NCBI RefSeq assembly: GCF_024703995.1
Contig: NZ_JAMXQV010000018.1
Coordinates: 62,001 to 126,000 of the forward strand
Source: Amycolatopsis iheyensis
GTDB taxonomy: Bacteria > Actinomycetota > Actinomycetes > Mycobacteriales > Pseudonocardiaceae
Direction: 5' to 3'
Length of the DNA: 64,000 nt
Shown here: in pieces, positions 57,756 to 64,000 of the stretch
Layout: each line of letters begins with the position of its first letter
How positions within the stretch are numbered: position 1 is the stretch's first letter
The notes under the pieces: generated by a model
Told to the model about the DNA's origin: nothing
The model's database searches: none
What the model saw: the letters and a program-made list of their open reading frames with translations, nothing else
Position numbers and translations under genes: made by a program

Positions 57756-58940
57756 ATGCGGTGTGCGCTGGGTCTCCTCGGAGTGGTGTCCCTGCTGGTC
57801 GCGGGCTGTTCGGGGGCGGCGAGCGCGCCGGTCCAGAGCGTCCCGCCCGCGACGACGTCGGCGGCGGCCACCACCGGGAAGTTCAAGGTCGAGACGGTGA
57901 CCGCCGGCCTGGAGCACGGCTGGGACATCGGCTTCCTGCCCGACGGCGGCATGCTCGTGCCGCAGCGGCCCGGCAAGCTCGCGCTGGTCCGCGGCGGGCA
58001 GCGCACCGACGTCAAGGCCGACTTCTCCGACGTCCTCGTGCAGGGCGAAGGCGGCCTGCTCGGCCTGGTGATCAGCCCGGACTTCTCGACCAGCCGCGAG
58101 TTCATCACCTGCCAGGACCACCAGGAGGGCGGCAAGGCCGTCGACATCCGGCTGGTCACCTGGAAGCTGGCCGAGGACGGCGCGAGCGCCACCAAGGTCA
58201 AGAACCTGCTGACCGGCCTGCCGGTGAACCCGAGCGGCCGCCACTCCGGCTGCCGCCCGACGTTTGCGCCCGACGGCGCGCTGCTGGTCGGCACCGGCGA
58301 CACCGCCCGCTCGACGATCGCGCAGGACCGCCACTCCCTCGGCGGCAAGGTGCTGCGGCTGGACGCGAAGACCGGGAACCCGTTGCCGGACAACCCGTTC
58401 ATCTCCTCGGCGGACCCCAAGGAACGGCTGATCTACACCTACGGCCACCGCAACGTCCAGGGCGTGGCGATCCGGCCGGGCAGTGGCCAGGTGATCACGG
58501 CCGAGCACGGCCCGACCTTCGACGACGAGGTCAACCTGCTGCGGCCGGGCGCGAACTACGGCTGGGACCCGTCCAAGGGCGGCACGGACTCCAGCTACGA
58601 CGAGAGCGTCCCGATGACGGACCTCAAGCGCTTCCCGGACGCGGTGAGTCCACTGTGGACGTCCGGCAAGATCACCGAGGCGATCAGCGGCGACGCGTTC
58701 CTGACCGGTTCGCAGTGGGGCAAGAACGACGGCGCGCTGGTCGTGGTGGCGCTGAAAGGCCAGAAGCTGCTGCTGTACCACTTGGACCCGGCGGGCAAGG
58801 TCCTCGACGTCACGCTCCCGCCGGAGTTCGACGACAAGTTCGGCCGCCTGCGCGCGGTGCGCTCCGGCCCGGACGGCGCGCTGTACGTGACGACGTCGGA
58901 CGGGACGGACGACAAGCTCCTGCGAGTCACCCCGGCCTGA
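57756..58940 (+). CDS. Glucose/sorbosone dehydrogenase-family lipoprotein
   Basis: 394 residues from ATG 57756, nine bases after GGCAGG (ATG 57747 touches that site). Lipoprotein signal MRCALGLLGVVSLLVAGCSG. Six-bladed propeller of the PQQ-dependent soluble glucose dehydrogenase type: GWDIGFLPDGGMLVPQRPG, GEGGLLGLVISPDF, IYTYGHRNVQGVAI, AEHGPTFDDEVNLLRPGANYGW. Whether PQQ is used is unknown; many actinobacterial members are uncharacterised. Confidence 0.87.
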   Translation: MRCALGLLGVVSLLVAGCSGAASAPVQSVPPATTSAAATTGKFKVETVTAGLEHGWDIGFLPDGGMLVPQRPGKLALVRGGQRTDVKADFSDVLVQGEGGLLGLVISPDFSTSREFITCQDHQEGGKAVDIRLVTWKLAEDGASATKVKNLLTGLPVNPSGRHSGCRPTFAPDGALLVGTGDTARSTIAQDRHSLGGKVLRLDAKTGNPLPDNPFISSADPKERLIYTYGHRNVQGVAIRPGSGQVITAEHGPTFDDEVNLLRPGANYGWDPSKGGTDSSYDESVPMTDLKRFPDAVSPLWTSGKITEAISGDAFLTGSQWGKNDGALVVVALKGQKLLLYHLDPAGKVLDVTLPPEFDDKFGRLRAVRSGPDGALYVTTSDGTDDKLLRVTPA

Positions 58941-59085
58941 CTTCATGAAGAACGCACGGCCACACGATGCCGTGGGCACTATCACCCGTCCAAGAGATCG
59001 CGGACCATGGTGGGCAGCAAGAGTTTTTCGCCCGCCGACGAGTGTTGGACGCGGTCCGAAGAGTGCGTTCCCGCGGCAGCACCGC

Positions 59086-59130
59086 GCCGGTCCCCGGGCG
59101 CCATCGCCGACCTGGCGCCCGGGGACCGGC
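59086..59130. terminator. Strong hairpin between convergent genes
   Basis: GCCGGTCCCCGGGCGCCA / TGGCGCCCGGGGACCGGC, an 18-bp perfect stem with a nine-base loop, 12 bases after the SDR stop. No T-run. The rest of 58941-59141 shows no gene. Confidence 0.7.
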
Positions 59131-59141
59131 CTCCAGCGCCC

Positions 59142-59870
59142 CTACTTGCCGGGGTGCGCCCCGCCGTTGACGTGCACCACCTGACCGGTGACGTGCCCGG
59201 CGGCGGGGCTCGTCAAGAACGTCACGACGGCAGCGACGTCCTCGACCGTGCCCGGCCGCTTGTTCATCGTGTTGCCGATCAGCCACTCGCGACGGCGGTC
59301 GCTGAGCTTGCCGTGGAAGAACTCCGTCTCGCCGATCAACCCGGGCGCGACGACGTTCGCCGTGATCCCGCGCGGGCCGAACTCCCGCGCCACGCTGACG
59401 TTCCACGCCTCGACCGCGGCCTTCGCGGCACCGTACGAACCGGCGCCGGTGTGCGCGGCGATCGAGCCGATCGTCACGATCCGCGCGTCTTCGGCGAGCC
59501 GGTCGCGCAGCGCGTGCGTCACCAGCGCCGCACTGACCACATTGGACTTCAGGTTCCGCTCGAACGCCGCCGCGAAGCCGGCGAGACCGTCTTCGTCACC
59601 GCCGTCGAGGAAGTCCGTGTTGCCGCCGGCGTTGTTGACGAGCACGTCGACGCGGTCCGGCAACTCCTCGAGTGCGGCTTCGACGGCCACGGGGTCGGCG
59701 GCGTCGAACACCACCGGCCGCGCGCCAAGGAGCGTCGCCGCTTCGGTGAGCACGGTCTCGCGGCGCCCGCTGATCGTGACGCGGTCACCGGCCTTCGCGA
59801 AGGCCGCCGCCACCGCGTACCCGATCCCGGTGCCGCCGCCGGTCACCACTACTTCCCTGCTGTTCCCCAT
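59142..59870 (-). CDS. Short-chain dehydrogenase/reductase
   Basis: 242 residues from ATG 59870. Classical SDR: cofactor motif TGGGTGIG near 10-17, VLVNNAGG, catalytic Ser in IGSIAAHTG and SYGAAKAA (Tyr-x3-Lys). R-E pattern at GRRE after beta2 suggests NADPH. C-terminal TSPAAGHVTGQVVHVNGGAHPG is standard. Substrate unknown. Divergent from the isochorismatase gene. Confidence 0.92.
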   Translation of the reverse strand: MGNSREVVVTGGGTGIGYAVAAAFAKAGDRVTISGRRETVLTEAATLLGARPVVFDAADPVAVEAALEELPDRVDVLVNNAGGNTDFLDGGDEDGLAGFAAAFERNLKSNVVSAALVTHALRDRLAEDARIVTIGSIAAHTGAGSYGAAKAAVEAWNVSVAREFGPRGITANVVAPGLIGETEFFHGKLSDRRREWLIGNTMNKRPGTVEDVAAVVTFLTSPAAGHVTGQVVHVNGGAHPGK

Positions 59871-59900
59871 GACCTCGACCCTAGTGCCTAGGATCGGGCC

Positions 59901-60404
59901 ATGACCAAGATCGACCCGGCCACGTCCGCGCTCGTGCTCGTCGACCTGCAGGAGCGGATCGTGGCCCTGCCGACCACGCCGTACACCGGCGAAGCCGTCC
60001 TGGCCAACGCGCTGCGGCTGCGCGCGGCGTTCCGCGAGGCCGGCGCGCCCGTGGTGATCGTGCAGGTCTCGCGGCCGGACAACCCGCCGGGCAACGAGCT
60101 CTCCTTCGACGCCGAGGACGACAAGATCGTCACCAAGTACACGATCGGCGGCTTCGCGAACACGGACCTCGACGAGTACCTGCGCGGCAAGGGCGTGCGG
60201 ACGGTCTACTTCGGCGGCATCGCGACGGAGTTCGGCGTCGAGTCGACGCTGCGCGCGGCGTCGGACCACGGCTACGACACGGTGGCGGTCTCGGACGCGA
60301 TGACGGCGCTGGCCGACATCTCGCACGAGAACGCGATCACGAAGATCTTCCCGCGCCTCGGCACGGTCGTGACGACGGAGGAAGCACTGGACGGCTTCAA
60401 GTGA
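59901..60404 (+). CDS. Isochorismatase-fold hydrolase lacking the catalytic cysteine
   Basis: 167 residues. The cysteine-hydrolase fold is evident: Asp15 in LVLVDLQE, Lys79 in VTKYTIGGF, and the active-site helix GGIATEFGVESTLRAA. In active members the sixth residue after the Gly-x-Ala-Thr is Cys (…TxxCVxxT); here it is Gly112. Thus nicotinamidase-type chemistry is unlikely; it may be a pseudo-enzyme or use another mechanism. Overlaps the NUDIX gene by four bases. Confidence 0.82.
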   Translation: MTKIDPATSALVLVDLQERIVALPTTPYTGEAVLANALRLRAAFREAGAPVVIVQVSRPDNPPGNELSFDAEDDKIVTKYTIGGFANTDLDEYLRGKGVRTVYFGGIATEFGVESTLRAASDHGYDTVAVSDAMTALADISHENAITKIFPRLGTVVTTEEALDGFK

Positions 60405-60796
60405 TCGACAAGATCGCCTGGATCCACGTGGCCGACGGCCGAGTCCTGGTCGCTCGCTCGCGGGGCAAGGACAAGTTCTACCTGCCCGGCGGCAAGCGCG
60501 AGCCGGGCGAAGCGGACGTCGAGACGCTGGTGCGCGAGGTCCGCGAAGAGCTGGCCGTCGAGATCCTGCCGTCGACCGCGAAACCCGCGGGCACGTTCGA
60601 GGGCCAGGCCCACGGCCACGCGGAAGGCACCGTCGTCCGGACGACCGCGTACATGGCGGACTTCGCGGGGACCCCGAGCGCGAGCAGCGAGATCGAAGAG
60701 ATCGCGTGGCTGACGTACGCCGACCGCCCGCGGGTTTCCTTGGTGGCGCAGCTGATCTTCGACCACCTGCACGCGGCCGGCCTGCTCAGTGACTGA
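60401..60796 (+). CDS. NUDIX hydrolase
   Basis: 131 residues. Complete NUDIX box GGKREPGEADVETLVREVREEL near 29-50, with the catalytic REVREEL glutamates. GTG start overlaps the upstream stop. Hydrolyses a nucleoside diphosphate-linked substrate, possibly damaged nucleotides. Converges with the DUF6228-like gene with an 11-base overlap. Confidence 0.9.
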   Translation: MIDKIAWIHVADGRVLVARSRGKDKFYLPGGKREPGEADVETLVREVREELAVEILPSTAKPAGTFEGQAHGHAEGTVVRTTAYMADFAGTPSASSEIEEIAWLTYADRPRVSLVAQLIFDHLHAAGLLSD

Positions 60797-61190
60797 GGAA
60801 CTGGGCTAAGTCCGCGCTGAACCGGCGAAGGTCCTCGCCCGGAGTCAAGTGCGTCCGGACCGTGCAGGTCCAGAAGTCCACCGGTTCCCAGTCCGGCCCG
60901 GGGTACCGCAGCGTCCACTCGAGCCCGACCACGCGGCCGTCGTGGGTCGCGCGCAGTTCGAGCTCGCCGCGCGAAGACGTCCAGACCCGGACTCCTGGCC
61001 AGCCACGGAAGTCCTCGTCGAGACCGGCGGCGAACGCGGCGAGGCCGTCGCCGTGCAGGGTCTGGACGCTGACCGAGGCCGCCATGTCGGCACCTTCGGC
61101 CCGCGCCGTGAAGTACACCAGGTCGCCTTCGGAGGCGTCGAAGCCGGTGAGGGTGAGCGTGACGCCCTGGCCCGCGACGGAGAAGGTCAT
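60786..61190 (-). CDS. Uncharacterised protein (DUF6228-like)
   Basis: 134 residues from ATG 61190. Beta-rich single-domain protein: MTFSVAGQGVTLTLTGFD, GDLVYFTARAEGADMAASVSV and GRVVGLEWTLRYPGPDWEP. Resembles the DUF6228 group from memory; no activity known. ATG overlaps the stop of the TetR gene (ATGA). Confidence 0.68.
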   Translation of the reverse strand: MTFSVAGQGVTLTLTGFDASEGDLVYFTARAEGADMAASVSVQTLHGDGLAAFAAGLDEDFRGWPGVRVWTSSRGELELRATHDGRVVGLEWTLRYPGPDWEPVDFWTCTVRTHLTPGEDLRRFSADLAQFLSH

Positions 61191-61858
61191 CCGAGCCGCA
61201 GCTTCGGCTTGTGCTCCAGGTGCGACAGCCCGTTCCAAGCCAGGTTCACCAGGTGCGCCGCGACCTCGTCCCGTTTCGGCTTGCGCGCGTCCAGCCACCA
61301 CTGGCCGGTCAGCGCGACCATCCCCACCAACGCTTGCGCGTACAACGCCGCCAGCTTCTCGTCATACCCCCGCGCGGCGAACTGCTGCGCGAGAATGTGC
61401 TCGACCTGGCTCGCGATGTCGTTGAGCACCGTCGAAAACGTCCCGGTCGAACTGGCCACCGGCGAGTCGCGGACCAGGATGCGGAAGCCGTCGTGGGAAT
61501 CCTCCACGTACGACAGCAACGCCGTCGCCGCCTGCTCCAGCATCACGCGGGGGTGACCGCCGTGCAGCGTCGACACCATGCGATCCAGCAGGAGCTGCGT
61601 TTCGCGGTCGACGACCACCGCGTAGATGCCTTCTTTGCCGCCGAAGTGCTCGTACACCACCGGCTTCGACACGTTGGCGCGGTGCGCGATCTCCTCGATC
61701 GACGTGCCGTCGAAGCCCTTCTCGGCGAACAGGGCGCGGGCCACGTTCAGCAGCTGGCGACGCCGCTCGCTGCCGGTCATCCGGACGCGCGTCACCGGGG
61801 CGGCCGGGCGCGCCCCGGTGACCTGCTGTTCTCGCTTGGAACGTCGTCTCCCCGCCAC
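61187..61858 (-). CDS. TetR-family regulator, likely of the desaturase
   Basis: 223 residues. Helix-turn-helix TSIEEIAHRANVSKPVVYEHFGGKEGIY near 52-80; the C-terminal domain (LLSYVEDSHDGFRILVRD) is the TetR_C type seen in mycobacterial lipid regulators. Basic N-terminal extension of ~25 residues. It starts 17 bases after the desaturase gene, and a palindrome precedes that gene. Ends with the DUF6228-like gene coupled. Confidence 0.87.
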   Translation of the reverse strand: MAGRRRSKREQQVTGARPAAPVTRVRMTGSERRRQLLNVARALFAEKGFDGTSIEEIAHRANVSKPVVYEHFGGKEGIYAVVVDRETQLLLDRMVSTLHGGHPRVMLEQAATALLSYVEDSHDGFRILVRDSPVASSTGTFSTVLNDIASQVEHILAQQFAARGYDEKLAALYAQALVGMVALTGQWWLDARKPKRDEVAAHLVNLAWNGLSHLEHKPKLRLG

Positions 61859-61875
61859 CGGGGCAGCCTAGTTGA

Positions 61876-62841
61876 CTAGTGCTTCTCGGTGGCGATACGG
61901 GCCAGCCGCTGCGGCGTCGGCCAGCGCACGTCGTGCACCCAGCCGAACTTCTCGAACATCCAGATCAGCCGCGCGGAGATGTCGATCTGACCGCGCTTGA
62001 CGCCGTGGCGCGCGGACGTCGGGTCGGCGTGGTGCAGGTTGTGCCAGGACTCGCCGAACGAGAAGATGGCCAGCGGCCAGAAGTTCGCCGACTTGTCGCG
62101 GGCGGCGAACGGGCGCTCGCCGATCATGTGGCAGATCGAGTTGACCGACCAGGTCACGTGGTGCAGCACGCAGATGCGCACCAGCCCGGCCCAGAAGAAC
62201 GCCGTCACGGCGCCCCACAGCGACCACGAGATCAGGCCGCCCAGCAGCGCCGGCAGCAGCAGGCTGACCAGCGACCACAGCCAGAACAGGTCGTCGACCT
62301 TCTTGATGGCCGGGTCCTTGACGAGGTCCGGGGCGAAGCGCTCGGCGTTGGTCTGGTCGCGCTCGAACAGCCAGCCCATGTGCGCGTGCCAGAAGCCCTT
62401 GGCGATGGCCCACGGCGAAGTGCCGAACGCCCACGGCGAGTGCGGGTCGCCGTCGCGGTCGGAGAACGCGTGGTGGCGCCGGTGGTCGGCGACCCAGGTG
62501 ATCACCGGGCCCTGCAGGGCGATGCTGCCCGCGATGGCCATGAGCACGCGCAGCCACTGCTTGGCCTTGAACGAGCCGTGCGTGAAGTAGCGGTGGTAGG
62601 ACACCGTGATGCCGAGCCCGCTGATCGCGTAGAACACGACGAAGATGCCGACGTCGACCCAGCTCAGTCCCCAGCCCCAGGCGAACGGCACCGCGACCAG
62701 CAGGGCCACCAGCGGCGCGATCACGCCGAAGTAGACCGACAGCTGCACGCCGATGCCGCGCGTGCCTTCGGTGACGGGTTTCGGCCCCTTCGGAGCCGGC
62801 GGCTCCCCGGTGGGCTGCGAACGGTCGAGCGTGGCCGTCAT
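61876..62841 (-). CDS. Acyl-CoA delta-9 desaturase, membrane di-iron
   Basis: 321 residues from ATG 62841 (GTG 62850 is too close to AGGAAG). Three His boxes: HRYFTHG, HRRHHAFSD and HNLHHA, plus four hydrophobic segments, define the stearoyl-CoA desaturase family (DesA3-like of mycobacteria). It introduces a double bond in saturated acyl-CoA, needing an oxidoreductase partner not in the window. The TetR regulator follows directly. Confidence 0.92.
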   Translation of the reverse strand: MTATLDRSQPTGEPPAPKGPKPVTEGTRGIGVQLSVYFGVIAPLVALLVAVPFAWGWGLSWVDVGIFVVFYAISGLGITVSYHRYFTHGSFKAKQWLRVLMAIAGSIALQGPVITWVADHRRHHAFSDRDGDPHSPWAFGTSPWAIAKGFWHAHMGWLFERDQTNAERFAPDLVKDPAIKKVDDLFWLWSLVSLLLPALLGGLISWSLWGAVTAFFWAGLVRICVLHHVTWSVNSICHMIGERPFAARDKSANFWPLAIFSFGESWHNLHHADPTSARHGVKRGQIDISARLIWMFEKFGWVHDVRWPTPQRLARIATEKH

Positions 62842-62896
62842 ACGCTTCACTTCTTCCTACGCGGGGCCCTTACGAAGGGTGACCTAACCTACGATG

Positions 62897-62909
62897 CCGT
62901 AAGTTACGG
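62897..62909. promoter_or_regulatory. Operator-like palindrome before the desaturase
   Basis: CCGTAA-G-TTACGG, a perfect 6-1-6 dyad 56 bases before the desaturase ATG, amid TACGATG and GGTACA repeats of TACG. The likely site of the adjacent TetR protein. The remaining 62842-63042 shows no gene. Confidence 0.55.
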
Positions 62910-63042
62910 TACAGGAGGTTCGGTCGGCCCGGGAGTGCCTGAACGTCACACCGCTGTTCGGAACCGGGGTACCCGCCGGACGGGTCCACGACGCACCCGC
63001 GCGCGGACGACACCCGATCGTCGCTATCCTGACCAGGTTCGA

Positions 63043-63114
63043 TCCGCCGTAGTGTAATCGGCAGCACTTCAGATTTTGGTTCTGACAGTTCAGGTTCGAA
63101 TCCTGGCGGCGGAG
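63043..63114 (+). tRNA. tRNA-Gln (UUG)
   Basis: 72-base cloverleaf: acceptor TCCGCCG/CGGCGGA, anticodon stem TCAGA/TCTGA with loop TTTTGGT (anticodon TTG, reading CAA), T-loop TTCGAAT, discriminator G as required for glutamine. CCA is not encoded. It stands alone between the desaturase unit and the last gene. Confidence 0.95.
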
Positions 63115-63149
63115 CAACAGACGGACCCCTCACCCACGACACCGGGAGG

Positions 63150-64000
63150 TTGGCGCTGACCGAAGAGGCGACCGACCCGGCGGCGGCCAGGCGGCCCGCG
63201 CTGGTCGAGATGTCCGACGCCTGGCTCGTCGGGCGCGCGCGGGAGCTCACGGCCGCGATCCAGCGCTCCGAATACGCGCAGCAGCTCGAGATCGTCTCGC
63301 TGATGGACGAGCTGCTCGACGAAACCCAGCGGCGCGGCGAACCGCTGCTGGTCGCGCAGCTGCTGCGCGCGTCCGCGATCGCGCGGCTGATCACGATCGG
63401 CCTGGCCGCCGAAGCGGAGCCGCGGCTCGACGAGATGCTCGCGCACACCCGGCGCCACGGCCTGGCGCTGCTGCGCGCCGACGCGCACGCGTTGCGCGGG
63501 CGCCGGCTGGTGCTGGCCGCGCAGGAGGACGCCGCGCTCACCGAGATCGCCCGCGCGCTGGCCATCCTCGACGACTCCGCGACCCCGGACCGCCAGGTCG
63601 GCGTCCGCGCGTGGAACCGGATGCTGTGGTCGACGCTGAACGACTGCTGGATCGTGCTCAACCAGCTCGGCGTGTACGAAGCCGCCGAAGAGGTCAGCAG
63701 CCGCGCCGCCGCCGCGATCCGCGCGAGCGCGAGCCCGCACGAGATCACCCTGCAGCTGCTGAACCGGGTGAAGATGCTGCTCGGCTGGGGCCTGCGGCTG
63801 GAGCGGATCGAAGAGTACGACGAGAGCGTCGAGAAGTTCCGCACCGCCGCGTCGATGGCGATGGCCATCGAAGGGCCCTACAGCGAGTCGCTGTTCCCGC
63901 GCAAGGCCGGCGTCGAGGCCGTCGAGCAGGTCGGCGTCCTGGCCGCCGCGCTCGCCCTGCACCGGCCCAGCGAGGACCAGATCGAGCGGCTCCGGAACCT
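63150..64000 (+). CDS. Helical-repeat protein, cut by window edge (possible signalling protein)
   Basis: The frame is open to the right edge; 283 residues visible. The start is uncertain: TTG 63150 and CTG 63156 follow GGGAGG, while ATG 63210 lacks a clear site. The visible part is a helical array, TPR-like in pattern (LITIGLAAEAEPRLDEMLAHTRRHGLALL; YEAAEEVSSRAAAAIRAS). No enzyme domain yet. Proteins with such N-terminal arrays in actinomycetes sometimes carry a C-terminal GGDEF domain, but that cannot be seen here. Confidence 0.65.
   Translation, partial: MALTEEATDPAAARRPALVEMSDAWLVGRARELTAAIQRSEYAQQLEIVSLMDELLDETQRRGEPLLVAQLLRASAIARLITIGLAAEAEPRLDEMLAHTRRHGLALLRADAHALRGRRLVLAAQEDAALTEIARALAILDDSATPDRQVGVRAWNRMLWSTLNDCWIVLNQLGVYEAAEEVSSRAAAAIRASASPHEITLQLLNRVKMLLGWGLRLERIEEYDESVEKFRTAASMAMAIEGPYSESLFPRKAGVEAVEQVGVLAAALALHRPSEDQIERLRN

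Noticed and set aside
1..64000. CRISPR array, insertion sequence or prophage
   Set aside because: No regularly spaced direct repeats, no transposase or phage structural genes were found.

Overview
The window is about 70% GC, with dense overlapping operons, GTG/TTG starts, leaderless promoters and an actinobacterial gene set (IdeR-type iron boxes, F420-dependent oxidoreductases, XRE/DUF397 pairs, mfd-mazG-lpqU-eno-ftsB-DUF501-ppx order). Together with dispersed intergenic palindromes of the kind seen in Pseudonocardiaceae, this suggests an Amycolatopsis-like filamentous actinomycete chromosome. The genus is inferred; no search was run.

Left part (1-14.2 kb). A gene cut by the left edge is coupled to a phosphoribosyltransferase/PELOTA-like protein of the type found in Ter-associated operons. 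Next to it is an unusual short-variable-arm tRNA with anticodon UAA. A protein joining a terpene-cyclase-like alpha/alpha toroid to a C-terminal TIR domain follows, then an HD phosphohydrolase. Then come a secreted GH18 chitinase with a ricin-type lectin domain and a DasR-like site, NADH dehydrogenase II, a UdgB/endonuclease V repair pair, an S10 peptidase, and five tandem paralogous membrane proteins, one frameshifted.

Middle part (14.2-34.7 kb). A 1418-residue secreted polymorphic toxin (ALF repeats, Ala-rich coiled coil, HINT domain, GIY-YIG-like C-terminus) is followed by a candidate immunity gene. A secreted protein, a subtilisin and a five-gene peptide ABC importer operon follow. Next is the conserved block ppx, lytic transglycosylase, DUF501, ftsB, eno, and a second (LpqU-like) transglycosylase.

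Right part (34.7-64 kb). Inserted between the LpqU-like gene and mazG are the iron-regulated efeUOB operon, a TetR/SGNH-hydrolase pair, a PPOX oxidoreductase behind a MerR-type promoter, and an ECF sigma/anti-sigma/ABC operon. Then follow mazG, a SurA-like lipoprotein, an XRE/DUF397 pair and mfd. The remainder holds an LLM oxidoreductase, an MmyB-type regulator, a DedA/methyltransferase pair, a two-component system, several hydrolases and oxidoreductases, a TetR/acyl-CoA desaturase unit, tRNA-Gln and a gene cut by the right edge.

Most interesting: the toroid-TIR protein and its neighbours, the type-I tRNA(UAA) beside a gene with a TTA codon, the polymorphic toxin locus, the five-paralogue membrane array, a palindromic repeat inserted in the coding start of an ABC ATPase, and several long perfect palindromes between genes.
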